Below are positions 18,762 to 27,193 of a stretch of 64,000 bases of DNA, piece by piece. Below the pieces are notes generated by a model that saw nothing but the letters and a program-made list of their open reading frames with translations, had not been told where the DNA came from and did not search any database. The translations under genes were made by a program, and so were the position numbers. This DNA comes from Gammaproteobacteria bacterium (lineage in GTDB: Bacteria > Pseudomonadota > Gammaproteobacteria > Steroidobacterales > GCA-2729495), in assembly GCA_024229935.1 (NCBI GenBank), contig JAAERX010000074.1:1-64000 (forward strand), in the 5' to 3' direction. Position 1 is the stretch's first letter. Each line of letters begins with the position of its first letter.

Positions 18762-19409
18762 TCAAGTATAACGTGACTCAGTGCCTAACAACTTCATGGG
18801 TAGTTGCTGTACTACTGAGAGCTGAATAAGAGACAGCCGGGAAGCTATCTGCTGATTATCACTACCATTCCGCGCCAGACGAATCAGATCCGCCCAGAAT
18901 TGCGGGTGCTGCCATAATCTTACCTGCATCAAGTCAGTTGCCTGCCGTGCACATTGTCTGATACGACAAAAACTTAAGTCTGAAAGCACACGGCAACACT
19001 CATCATCTATCCCAGCAAATAATGCTGTCAGCAATTTATCCCGACGTGCCGTTTGCCAAATGCATGTCAATAACATATTCGCAAAACCCTGTAATTCAGC
19101 CTGCCACACCTTACCCAGCGCGAGATTATTCACCCGACTTTTAGGCGTGTCACGGATTTCAGGAATCCCCGGAAGAGGACTAAATTCAACAAGCAGTAAA
19201 GGGGCGGCTGAAACCAACTCCAATTCATCCGGATTCAGCTGGCGTAACCCTTCAAGAATAGCTGCATCCAACCCAAGTAAATTCTGCACCCCACGAGTCG
19301 CCGGATGGGTCAAAAGATTTAGAAATTCACGATTAATATCAGCTATTTCTGTGCTCAGCTCAGTACGCATTTGTTCACGAACTTGAGAATCAGGGTATTT
19401 CAGGGACAT
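18762..19409 (-). CDS. Protein with two tandem FlhD-like modules (putative regulator)
   Basis: This 215-aa protein is not obviously named, but two stretches resemble FlhD. The first (about residues 20-75) reads EIADINREFLNLL then LGLDAAILEGLRQLNPDEL and LVSAAPLLLVEF. It parallels FlhD's IYDINLSYLLLAQ, LGINEEMATTLAALTLPQM and LAETNQLVCHFRF. The second (about 105-167) reads LFAGIDDECCRVLSDLS then CARQATDLMQVRLW, following the same pattern. FlhD normally works as a dimer with FlhC; here two copies seem fused in one chain. The gene is divergent from an FlhC-like gene at 19532, with about 120 bp between them, which strengthens the reading. Function is inferred from this pattern only. Confidence 0.6.
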   Translation of the reverse strand: MSLKYPDSQVREQMRTELSTEIADINREFLNLLTHPATRGVQNLLGLDAAILEGLRQLNPDELELVSAAPLLLVEFSPLPGIPEIRDTPKSRVNNLALGKVWQAELQGFANMLLTCIWQTARRDKLLTALFAGIDDECCRVLSDLSFCRIRQCARQATDLMQVRLWQHPQFWADLIRLARNGSDNQQIASRLSLIQLSVVQQLPMKLLGTESRYT

Positions 19410-19531
19410 TTTCGCACTCCTGATACAGAAGGAACGAATTACTATATATGTTAATTATTTCCCATAAAAGCTTTTTAATGTATATTTATGGTCAAAAAGT
19501 ACCATTTGTAGCGCAAAAAGGGAGAATTGAT

Positions 19532-20089
19532 ATGCGAGTAACAGACAATCGATACGCAGGTGAAATATCAAAATTCAATCTTGCAGTACGCATGATCGGC
19601 CATGAGGCTCGAACTGGAACAATCCGTAAGTGCACTGGTTTTTCTGAAGACAGAATACGCAAGATTTTTGGTACCTATTTTAAACAGGGGGATAAAACAA
19701 CCGTCAAACGCCATCGTGGTAAATCACCCACACAAATAAACAACTTCGTTAACTCAGCCTTGCACCAATCAGAAGCCACAATCCTTGCCTGCCTCTTTGT
19801 TTATTGCGGACTTCTATATCTGGACAAAGCACAAAAAGGTATCGCAAGCCAGCGACTTGACCCCATTAAACTCGGTGAACGTATGTGTGATGCATACGAA
19901 ACCTACCGCTCCGTTCACCCCAAACCAGAACTGTGTTTTGAAAAAGCCTGGAGCCTATATAATGCTCTGACACGTGATAAAGAATTGTTCTTTGCACACT
20001 GTGATAATTGTGGTGGGCCCTATATCCAAGACCGATATGCACTGGACTATGCTCAGTGCCCATTTTGTGACATAAAACAATCTGCCTGA
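19532..20089 (+). CDS. FlhC-like transcriptional activator subunit
   Basis: This 185-aa protein has the FlhC architecture. An N-terminal helical domain (LAVRMIGHEARTGTIRKCTG then RIRKIFGTYF, followed by a basic KRHRGKSPTQ stretch) precedes a C-terminal zinc site with Cys157, Cys160, Cys176 and Cys179 (CDNCGG...CPFC), spaced as in E. coli FlhC. In the known family FlhC binds DNA together with FlhD to activate flagellar promoters. No flagellar gene is visible here and the gene is not downstream of flhD, so this is probably a diverged regulator with another target set. GGGAG at 19520-19524 supports the ATG at 19532; an upstream in-frame start at 19448 is not supported. Confidence 0.72.
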   Translation: MRVTDNRYAGEISKFNLAVRMIGHEARTGTIRKCTGFSEDRIRKIFGTYFKQGDKTTVKRHRGKSPTQINNFVNSALHQSEATILACLFVYCGLLYLDKAQKGIASQRLDPIKLGERMCDAYETYRSVHPKPELCFEKAWSLYNALTRDKELFFAHCDNCGGPYIQDRYALDYAQCPFCDIKQSA

Positions 20090-20230
20090 GAACTATCACA
20101 AGGATCAATTACACACCCACCACGCCAATCCATTGCTTTCCGCTTAATCAAATACTGTTTTAACCGGCAGGATGGTGACACATTGGTAACTTTTAATTTA
20201 TGTACTAACTTTCAAAAATAAAGCCCTAGT

Positions 20231-20986
20231 ATGTGCCTGCTCAGCCTTGCAATTAATGTACACCCTGATTTTCCCCTGGTCTTTGCCGGCAACCGGGATG
20301 AATACCATGCACGACCAACAGCTACAGCAGACTGGTGGGCTGATACAAACAATATACTGGGTGGCCGGGATTTAGAGGCCGGGGGTACATGGCTGGCTAT
20401 TAACAGGGCGGGGGCACTTGGCGTTGTTACAAACCGGCCTGATCTTCCCGCACCCAATCAGAATCCCCGCTCCCGTGGTGATTTAGTAACCGGCTGGTTA
20501 AGCGCATCAGAAAACTTCGGCAAGCTTCCGGAACAGCATATGCATTATGGGGGTTTCAGCCTGCTGCTCACCGACTTAACCACCACACAACTACTCTCGG
20601 GTGGCAATGGCACCCCTGCACTAACGACCCATTCAACTACTAACGGAGTAACCGGCCTAAGCAATACGGCTCCCAAACAGCCATGGCCAAAACTTACCTG
20701 GCTTAACCAACAACTACTGAATCACCTCCAGACTAAGCCACCCAGTATTGACTACCTGATGTCACTACTGGCACGCAGTATTCCGGTACCAAACAGCAAC
20801 ACCCCATATAATCATGGTCAGGGAGTACCAGCCACACCCTTCGTAACAGGAGATCAATATGGCACCCGCTGCTCAACCATAATCACTATTAATCGCCTGG
20901 GCTTATGCCAATTTATTGAGCGGAGCTTTGACCCAGGTGGTTCAGCTGCCGGGGAAGCCACCTATAGCTTCAAACTGTCAGCCTGA
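20231..20986 (+). CDS. NRDE (TANGO2) family protein
   Basis: This 251-aa protein opens MCLLSLAINVHPDFPLVFAGNRDEYHARPT, carrying the NRDE motif that names the family. The N-terminal Cys2 directly after Met resembles an Ntn-hydrolase nucleophile once Met is removed; the family is proposed to share that fold. Eukaryotic members (TANGO2) are linked to haem or lipid handling, but bacterial function is not established. The segment WLAINRAGALGVVTNRP is the conserved second block. It is the gene before argR but is separated from it by a promoter region, so it is probably an independent unit. Confidence 0.85.
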   Translation: MCLLSLAINVHPDFPLVFAGNRDEYHARPTATADWWADTNNILGGRDLEAGGTWLAINRAGALGVVTNRPDLPAPNQNPRSRGDLVTGWLSASENFGKLPEQHMHYGGFSLLLTDLTTTQLLSGGNGTPALTTHSTTNGVTGLSNTAPKQPWPKLTWLNQQLLNHLQTKPPSIDYLMSLLARSIPVPNSNTPYNHGQGVPATPFVTGDQYGTRCSTIITINRLGLCQFIERSFDPGGSAAGEATYSFKLSA

Positions 20987-20990
20987 CTCT

Positions 20991-21072
20991 TTATATGCAT
21001 AAAATACGATTTATTCGCTTGACGGCTTTATAAATAATGTTAATATGCGCAAACTATTAATTATATGCGCAT
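20991..21072 (+). promoter_or_regulatory. argR promoter with repeated candidate ArgR operator elements
   Basis: A sigma70-like promoter is visible: TTGACG at 21019-21024, a 16-bp spacer and TAATAT at 21041-21046. Three AT-rich elements with a tATGC core surround it: ttatatgcataa at 20991-21002, taatatgcgc at 21041-21050 overlapping the -10 box, and ttatatgcgcatat at 21061-21074. The last two are about 20 bp (two helical turns) apart, the spacing expected for ArgR boxes. The elements do not match the E. coli ARG box closely, so autoregulation by ArgR is inferred from position, symmetry and spacing. Confidence 0.5.
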
Positions 21073-21093
21073 ATTATTAACACGGATTTAGTC

Positions 21094-21546
21094 ATGCCGA
21101 CCGCACCCGACATACGTGACAAACGCCAGCAAGCAATCCTTGGGATTCTTGCAAAACGTCCGGTCGCACGTCAGTCGGAGTTTGTCGAGCTGCTACTTGA
21201 AGATGGCATTGATGCCACCCAGTCAAGTGTCAGCCGGGACCTGCGAGAACTGGGCATCACCAAACTTATCAGCGGGTATGAACAGATTGAGCGGCCTGAT
21301 GCTCTGGCCATGACAGTAGACATTCCAACTGACTATGTACGCGATGTACTAACAGCTGGCGCCAGCCTGACGGTGATTAAAACTGCCACTGGTGCAGCAC
21401 AACGAGTCGCCCTTTTTCTGGATCGCAGCAACTGGCCAGAAATTGTAGGTACAGTATCCGGTGACGACACCATATTTATTGCTACACGCAATAGTAGAGA
21501 ACAAAAACAATTATTGGGCAGAATCCGGTCAACCTTACAGCCCTGA
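21094..21546 (+). CDS. argR: Arginine repressor
   Basis: ArgR is the arginine-sensing repressor of arginine biosynthesis; it binds operator pairs as a hexamer. The 150-aa chain has the winged-helix N-terminal domain with the SSVSRDLRELGITKL recognition helix (SR motif about residues 47-49) and a C-terminal oligomerisation/arginine domain with GTVSGDDTIFIATRN. It lies first in the arginine cluster, 51 bp ahead of argG on the same strand. This argR-argG order resembles the arginine operons of Bacteroidetes more than those of enteric bacteria. It probably controls its own promoter through the repeats at 20991-21072. Confidence 0.93.
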   Translation: MPTAPDIRDKRQQAILGILAKRPVARQSEFVELLLEDGIDATQSSVSRDLRELGITKLISGYEQIERPDALAMTVDIPTDYVRDVLTAGASLTVIKTATGAAQRVALFLDRSNWPEIVGTVSGDDTIFIATRNSREQKQLLGRIRSTLQP

Positions 21547-21597
21547 CCTATCACACCTGGACCTCACTTAAATTGACATTAAAGATGTACTAAAGCT

Positions 21598-22809
21598 ATG
21601 GAAGATAAATCACCCATTATTCTCGCCTACTCTGGCGGACTTGATACCTCATTCTGCGTGCCATGGTTGCGTGAGACTTACCAGCGCCCTGTTGTAACGG
21701 TCTGCATTAATACGGGTGGGCTTGATGCTGCCGCTGCACAGAGCCTTGAAGATCGGGCCATGGCACTTGGGGCACAGGAACATGTGCTTGTTGAAGCACG
21801 GCAAATATTTTTTGACCGGGTACTGAAACATCTGATTGCTGGCAATGTACGCCGTGGCAATCTTTATCCACTATGTGTAGGTGCAGAACGTAGCATTCAG
21901 GCGACACTACTGGCAGAGCTTGCAAGTGAACGAGGCTCCACAACTGTGGCACATGGTTGTACAGCTGCAGGCAATGACCAGGTACGGTTTGAAGTTGCAC
22001 TACGAACAATTAACCCAAATCTGCAAGTGCTAGCGCCTGTCCGTGACCAGGCTTTTGAACGCACAACGCAAATTAAATATTTGCAGGATAATAATTATCC
22101 GATGCCTCCTTCAGGCGCTGAATACTCGATTAATCGTGGCCTATGGGGGGTATCTATAGGCGGCAAGGAAACACTGGATTCATCTGACACTATTCCGGAG
22201 TCTGCCTGGGTCGTTACAAAAGGGGCTTTTGATAAGCTGCAAGAGCCCACTACGCTGACTATCTCCTTCAAACAGGGGACACCTGTTGCACTAAATGGCA
22301 AGCAACTTGATGCCGTTACACTGATTGAAGCGCTGGAAAGCATAGGTGGTTCTTTTGGTATCGGTCGCGGCATCCATGTAGGTGACACTGTACTGGGCAC
22401 TAAAGGTCGTGTGGCATTTGAAGCACCTGCAGCAGAAATTTTGCTTAATGCGCACCGTGAGCTCGAGAAACTCACTCTTAGCGCACTACAGATGCAGGTT
22501 AAAGAAGGCATTGCTAATACCTACGGTGATTTTGTTCACTACGGAAAACAACTTGACCCTGCATGTCGTGACATCGAAGCATTACTTACATCATCACAGG
22601 AACACGTTACAGGTGAAGTAAAAATAATTTTACGCCCTGGCAATGCCTTCGTGACAGGTGTTGATTCTGCTTACTCACTTATGGCTGCTACTAAAGGTGT
22701 CTATGGTGAGGCTGCGGGTGAATGGACAGCAGAGGATGCCCTGGGTTATTCACGAATACTCGCCCTGCCCGGCATGTTGCAGTCACGGGCAAAAATTAAT
22801 GGCAACTAG
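21598..22809 (+). CDS. argG: Argininosuccinate synthase
   Basis: ArgG joins citrulline and aspartate with ATP to give argininosuccinate. The 403-aa protein has the N-type PP-loop IILAYSGGLDTSFCVPWL near the N-terminus, VAHGCTAAGNDQVRFE, and YSINRGLWGVSIGGKET in the middle. The last segment and the short overall style recall Bacteroidetes-type ArgG rather than the usual proteobacterial enzyme. It is the first enzyme gene of the operon that continues through argH. The start ATG at 21598 has only a weak ribosome binding site. Confidence 0.93.
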   Translation: MEDKSPIILAYSGGLDTSFCVPWLRETYQRPVVTVCINTGGLDAAAAQSLEDRAMALGAQEHVLVEARQIFFDRVLKHLIAGNVRRGNLYPLCVGAERSIQATLLAELASERGSTTVAHGCTAAGNDQVRFEVALRTINPNLQVLAPVRDQAFERTTQIKYLQDNNYPMPPSGAEYSINRGLWGVSIGGKETLDSSDTIPESAWVVTKGAFDKLQEPTTLTISFKQGTPVALNGKQLDAVTLIEALESIGGSFGIGRGIHVGDTVLGTKGRVAFEAPAAEILLNAHRELEKLTLSALQMQVKEGIANTYGDFVHYGKQLDPACRDIEALLTSSQEHVTGEVKIILRPGNAFVTGVDSAYSLMAATKGVYGEAAGEWTAEDALGYSRILALPGMLQSRAKINGN

Positions 22810-22829
22810 GCCAACTTAGGAACACTACA

Positions 22830-23891
22830 GTGAAAAAGGTTATTGCAGACAAAATTGCTTCGGTTGCACAACATCAGGCACTAGGCCGGGAACTCCGTGT
22901 TTCCAAAGATATTCCGTGTGAGGAAGGTGTACTGCTGGCCGTTGAAATCCTAAACAACAAGGCAACCTACAACAAACTGGAACTAACCAGCGGGCGAATG
23001 GCACAGGTTAAACAGGGCGACATCATCGTTGGGGCGCTGGGTCATCGTAAGGCTCTGTTCGGATATTCAGGTCACCTGCCTGAAAAGCTGGCACCAGGCG
23101 ATGAAATCCAGGTATTGAATATTGGCGGCGTGCTTGGCATTTGTGACTCAGTAAATGCTAATTTTGGTCAGCCATTTAATGCCAAAGTACTTGGTACAGT
23201 ACTTGAATTTCCGACAATGGGTGAACGTATTGGTGTGCCTGCCCGAGCCGGTGCAGCATCACTAAAGAAACAAGTCCCACTACAAACCAACGGCATACCT
23301 GTTGTTGCACTAGCAGGTACCTGCATGGATTCAGGTAAGACTGCGGCAGCCTGCGCCATTATCAGTCGACTGCGACACCTCGGGCTGTCTGTCGCTGCCT
23401 TTAAGGCCACAGGTGTAGCACTACGACGGGATATCCTGGCCATGGAAGATGCAGGTGCATTTTCCACTTCAATCTTTAGTGACTACGGGGTTGTCACTAC
23501 TACCAATAAAAATGGTCCTGCAGTTACCCGTACGATGCTGAATGAACTGGCCGCCAGTAGCCCGACTCCTGATGTCATTGTCTTTGAACTGGGTGATGGA
23601 ATCCTCGGTGCTTATGGCGTGGAAGCCATTCTTAAAGACACTGAATTTTGTGAAATATTGTCCTGTTTGGTTCTGTGTGCCAATGATCCAGTCGGCGCAA
23701 CCGGCGGTGTCGACTTATTAAAATCAGAATTTCACCTCAAGACAGATTTGGTCACTGGCCCTGCTACGGACAATGAAGTGGGCTGTGACATTATTAAAAA
23801 ACGCAGCAATGTACCCGCTATTAACGGCATCACAAATGCCACTGAACTTGGTGATGTAGTCGCCGGGATATTAAAACTGGATAAGTCATGA
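22830..23891 (+). CDS. DUF1611-like P-loop protein of the arginine operon (function unknown)
   Basis: This 353-aa protein has an N-terminal beta-rich domain of about 140 residues (LTSGRMAQVKQGDIIVGALG and LPEKLAPGDEIQVLNIGG are visible). A P-loop domain follows with ALAGTCMDSGKTAAA, FKATGVALRRD, DVIVFELGDGILGAYGV and LVLCANDP. This order resembles the C-terminal domain of DUF1611 proteins, and more loosely BioD-like SIMIBI ATPases. From memory, one DUF1611 member (DgcN) has been reported as a D-glutamate N-acetyltransferase. Start is GTG at 22830 with AGGA upstream. The stop overlaps the argC start (ATGA), so both are co-translated, which ties it to arginine synthesis. It could supply the missing N-acylglutamate; that is a hypothesis. 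Confidence 0.6.
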   Translation: MKKVIADKIASVAQHQALGRELRVSKDIPCEEGVLLAVEILNNKATYNKLELTSGRMAQVKQGDIIVGALGHRKALFGYSGHLPEKLAPGDEIQVLNIGGVLGICDSVNANFGQPFNAKVLGTVLEFPTMGERIGVPARAGAASLKKQVPLQTNGIPVVALAGTCMDSGKTAAACAIISRLRHLGLSVAAFKATGVALRRDILAMEDAGAFSTSIFSDYGVVTTTNKNGPAVTRTMLNELAASSPTPDVIVFELGDGILGAYGVEAILKDTEFCEILSCLVLCANDPVGATGGVDLLKSEFHLKTDLVTGPATDNEVGCDIIKKRSNVPAINGITNATELGDVVAGILKLDKS

Positions 23892-24940
23892 GCAACAAGA
23901 TTCCAACTATAGTTTTGGGCGGCACTGGTTACGTAGCTGGCGAATTGCTGCGCCTGATTGCCGGACATCCACAACTGGAACTAGCAGCAGCTGTCTCAAC
24001 AAGCCAGGCAGGAAATACAATTAAATCTGTCTTTCCTCATCTGCAAAATGCCTTCGGTGAACAAAGCTATATAACCCAAGATGAAGCAGGTAAATTCCTA
24101 CAAGGTGAGGTTGCCCTCTTTTCTGCAGCTCCCCATGGTGCCAGTGCTGCTCTTATTGCAAAAATGCTTAAACAGGCTGACCAAAATAACTGCAAATTAA
24201 CTGTGGTTGATGTCTCAGCAGATTTCCGCTACCCGGATGCAGACAGCTATGAAGCTGTATATGGAACTGCACATGGTGCCCCTGAGCTGCTGGAGCAGTT
24301 CTCCAGTGGCTTACCGGAACATATGCAAACCGACACTCCCCATATAGGTCACCCGGGCTGTTTTGCAACAGCCATGCTGCTAGGTGCTGTGCCCTTGCTG
24401 GACATGCAGCTCACTGACAATAGTATCCATGCTTTTGGCATTACGGGCAGCACAGGTTCTGGGCGGTCACCCATTACCGGAACTCATCACCCACTACGAC
24501 ACTCAAATCTTTATGCCTACAAACCACTGGCTCACCGACATGCGCCAGAAGTATCGGGTATCTGCGCACAAGTAACTGGCACTAAACCTGTACTTAGTTT
24601 TATTCCGCACTCTGGTCCTTTTGCCCGCGGTATACATATGACCCTAACCGCAAACCTGAAAAAGGAATTAAGCAATGCTGAGTTACATGCCAAGTTTGCA
24701 CATTACTATGCAGGCAAACCCTTTATCGAGATCGTTGCGAGTACACCACGCATCAAGGATGTAGCTGGCAGTAATTATGCACATATCGGCATTGCCACTG
24801 AAGGTTCAGTAGTGGCTGTATTTATTGCTATCGACAACCTGGTTAAGGGTGCCGCCGGTGGTGCGATCCAGTGGATGAACCTGCAACTGAAACTCGAGGA
24901 AACAGCCGGCCTGACCGTACCAGGGCCCGGGTGGATCTGA
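23888..24940 (+). CDS. argC: N-acetyl(or N-succinyl)-gamma-glutamyl-phosphate reductase
   Basis: ArgC reduces the acyl-glutamyl phosphate to the semialdehyde with NADPH. The 350-aa chain starts with a Rossmann motif IVLGGTGYVAGELLRLIAGH and has the catalytic cysteine in HIGHPGCFATAMLLGAVP, near residue 158. TGSTGSGRSPITGTHHP and SFIPHSGPFARGIHMT are the conserved later blocks. It is translationally coupled to the P-loop gene upstream and is followed 3 bp later by argD. The native acyl group may be succinyl, given the carbamoyltransferase downstream; ArgC itself gives no residue I can use to decide. Confidence 0.93.
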   Translation: MSNKIPTIVLGGTGYVAGELLRLIAGHPQLELAAAVSTSQAGNTIKSVFPHLQNAFGEQSYITQDEAGKFLQGEVALFSAAPHGASAALIAKMLKQADQNNCKLTVVDVSADFRYPDADSYEAVYGTAHGAPELLEQFSSGLPEHMQTDTPHIGHPGCFATAMLLGAVPLLDMQLTDNSIHAFGITGSTGSGRSPITGTHHPLRHSNLYAYKPLAHRHAPEVSGICAQVTGTKPVLSFIPHSGPFARGIHMTLTANLKKELSNAELHAKFAHYYAGKPFIEIVASTPRIKDVAGSNYAHIGIATEGSVVAVFIAIDNLVKGAAGGAIQWMNLQLKLEETAGLTVPGPGWI

Positions 24941-24943
24941 GCT

Positions 24944-26107
24944 ATGACTAACAAGACCTACAGTGCGCTTGAGGCTGAACAGCAACATTTGTTGCAGGTC
25001 TATGGGCAGTTCAATTTTGAACCTGTTAGTGCATCTGGTGTACATATCACCTGCCGAGATGGTTCAAAGCTGCTCGATTTATATGGTGGGCATGCCGTTG
25101 CCTCTTTGGGTTACGCACACCCGGATATGATACAGGCCCTAACTAAGCAAGCTGAGCAACTTTTTTTCCAAAGTAATGCTGTTGCACTTGAAGTACGGGC
25201 TAAAGCAGCAAATAAGCTTGTTGCAGTAGCCCCAGAAAAACTAAACCAGGTTTTTCTTACAAACAGCGGGGCAGAAGCCAATGAAAATGCTCTGCGTATT
25301 GCCTTTAAGAAAACTGGCCGCAATAAAGTGCTGGCAATTGAGCACGGCTTTCATGGCCGAACTGCGGCTGCTGGAGCTTGCACCTGGGGTGCTAAAGACA
25401 AATGGTATGCCTTCCCACGCACGCCCTTTGAGGTTAACTTTATTCCACGTGACAATGCCGCAGCTGCCACTGACATGATTGACAGTGATACAGCAGCCGT
25501 CATTATTGAGCTGGTACAAGGTGTTGCTGGTGCCTATGACCTTAGCCCTCAATTCGTAGCTACCATAGCCGCAACATGCAAACAGCAAGGCGCCCTGCTT
25601 ATCATCGATGAAGTACAAACAGGTATTGGTCGTTCTGGCCAATACTTTAATACTGAGCTGTATGGTCTGGAACCTGACTTACTAACTACAGCCAAAGCAC
25701 TGGGTGGCGGCTTTCCATGTGGTGCTGTCCTGCTAACCGATGAACTGGCTGCATGCATAAGTAATGGAGATCTTGGCACCACCTTTGGCGGCGGACCTAT
25801 GGCATGCACCCTGATTAATACAGTGCTGGATGTAATTGATCGTGATGACCTGCTCGGAAACGTTCAAAAACTTTCTACTCGTATTAAAAATGAATGTGTA
25901 GTCGGACCTGTAACTAAAATTACCGGTACCGGCTTTTTGTTAGGGCTGCATTGTAACAAGGGTGCCAAACCCATACGTGAGGCATTATTAAAGAAAGGCA
26001 TACTGACCGGCAGCAGCAGTAATCCAAATATTTTTCGCCTGCTACCACCGCTCACACTTGCTGATGAGCATGTAGATGAATTGGTTAGTGCACTAAAGAC
26101 ACTGTGA
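24944..26107 (+). CDS. argD: Acetyl/succinylornithine aminotransferase
   Basis: ArgD is a PLP-dependent class III aminotransferase that makes N-acyl-ornithine from the semialdehyde and glutamate. The 387-aa chain has LDLYGGHAVASLGYAHP, NSGAEANENALRIAFKKTGR, IEHGFHGRTAAAGACT, the PLP aspartate in LLIIDEVQTGIGR and the Schiff-base lysine in LLTTAKALGGGFPCGAVL. It follows argC by 3 bp and precedes the carbamoyltransferase gene by 18 bp. Related succinylornithine or GABA aminotransferases are alternatives by sequence, but the operon fixes the role. Confidence 0.93.
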   Translation: MTNKTYSALEAEQQHLLQVYGQFNFEPVSASGVHITCRDGSKLLDLYGGHAVASLGYAHPDMIQALTKQAEQLFFQSNAVALEVRAKAANKLVAVAPEKLNQVFLTNSGAEANENALRIAFKKTGRNKVLAIEHGFHGRTAAAGACTWGAKDKWYAFPRTPFEVNFIPRDNAAAATDMIDSDTAAVIIELVQGVAGAYDLSPQFVATIAATCKQQGALLIIDEVQTGIGRSGQYFNTELYGLEPDLLTTAKALGGGFPCGAVLLTDELAACISNGDLGTTFGGGPMACTLINTVLDVIDRDDLLGNVQKLSTRIKNECVVGPVTKITGTGFLLGLHCNKGAKPIREALLKKGILTGSSSNPNIFRLLPPLTLADEHVDELVSALKTL

Positions 26108-26125
26108 TTTTGTAAGGAATAAAAA

Positions 26126-27127
26126 ATGAAAGAATTTCACGATCTTGCTGATTTTCAGACAGGCCAGATAGACGCCCTACTGGAGCTGGCCGGCCGGCTG
26201 GAAACAAACCCCGAACCACAAGCACTTGCCGGTAAGGTGCTTGCACTGCTGTTCCTGAGCCCATCACTACGCACCCTGGCATCATTCCAAGCAGCAATGA
26301 CTCGGCTGGGTGGCGGCTCTTTTGTTATCTCACCCAATATGTCGATACACGGCCTGGAAACACGCTCCGGTATCGTGATGGACGGTATGGCTGCTGAACA
26401 TATACGTGAAGCTGTACCCGTCATTGCATCCTATGGTGATGCCATTGGTATACGCGCCTTCGCAGAACGTGAAAGCCTGGAAGATGACCTAGCAGATAAG
26501 CAATTTAATGAACTACGTGAATTGTGTGACATTCCAAAAATCAATATGGAGTCAGCAATAAACCACCCATGTCAGAGTCTTGCTGACTGGAAAACCATGA
26601 ATGACCTTAACATCCCACAACAGGGAGGTAAGTTTGTTCTGAGCTGGGCCTATCATCCACGAGCTCTACCACTGGCCGTGCCATCAGCTACTGTGCATAT
26701 GGCCGCCATGCGTGGAATGGATGTCACCGTACTACGCCCGGAAGGTTTTGAGCTTCCTGAAGCAGTCATGCATAAGGCAAAACAGGCAGCAGCCACCTCC
26801 GGCGGATCCATCAGTGAAACAGCTGACCGTGCAGCTGCTCTGGAAGGCGCCCATATTATTTATGCCAAATCCTGGAGCTCTACCCGTCATTACGGCGACA
26901 ACCCAGCCGATGAAGAATTACGTCATGGCCTTGAAGACTGGTGCATTGATGAGCCCTGGTTTGCAACCGCACAGGAAAATGCTCGATTTATGCATTGCCT
27001 GCCGGTACGACGAGGCGTAGTCGTTGCTGACCGCATTCTTGATGGGCCACGCAGTGTTGTTATTCAGGAAGCACGTAATCGAATGTATGCGCAGATGGCT
27101 GTATTGCATCAGATGTTAAGAAATTAA
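26126..27127 (+). CDS. argF': N-acyl-ornithine carbamoyltransferase, probably succinyl-specific
   Basis: This 333-aa transcarbamylase does not carry the ornithine transcarbamylase STRTR motif; it has SPSLRTLASFQAAMTRLGG instead, as in the acetyl/succinylornithine group. HCLPVRRGVVV near the C-terminus, HPCQSLADW and WAYHPRALPLAVP closely follow the Bacteroides succinylornithine enzyme. At the known selectivity position (Glu92 in Xanthomonas acetyl-type, Pro90 in Bacteroides succinyl-type), this protein has Ala90 in MDGMAAEH. From literature recalled, replacing that Glu with Ala, Ser, Pro or Val turns an acetyl enzyme into a succinyl one. AAGGAA precedes the ATG. The product, N-acyl-citrulline, needs a deacylase that is not in this window. 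Confidence 0.87.
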   Translation: MKEFHDLADFQTGQIDALLELAGRLETNPEPQALAGKVLALLFLSPSLRTLASFQAAMTRLGGGSFVISPNMSIHGLETRSGIVMDGMAAEHIREAVPVIASYGDAIGIRAFAERESLEDDLADKQFNELRELCDIPKINMESAINHPCQSLADWKTMNDLNIPQQGGKFVLSWAYHPRALPLAVPSATVHMAAMRGMDVTVLRPEGFELPEAVMHKAKQAAATSGGSISETADRAAALEGAHIIYAKSWSSTRHYGDNPADEELRHGLEDWCIDEPWFATAQENARFMHCLPVRRGVVVADRILDGPRSVVIQEARNRMYAQMAVLHQMLRN

Positions 27128-27193
27128 AAGGTCAACTTCGTACAAAAATCAGAAATTGAAATTTATTACGTTGGTTTGAACGGAAAAATGATA

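Noticed and set aside
19532-20089. Standard flagellar master regulator flhC
   Set aside because: No adjacent downstream-type flhD, no flagellar genes, and the partner has a duplicated FlhD-like chain on the opposite strand.
22830-23891. BioD (dethiobiotin synthetase) from the GT-x4-GKT motif
   Set aside because: Length, the extra N-terminal domain and the later motifs do not fit BioD; DUF1611-like is closer.
26126-27127. Ordinary ornithine carbamoyltransferase (argF)
   Set aside because: The STRTR carbamoyl-phosphate motif is replaced by SLRT and the rest follows the acyl-ornithine group.
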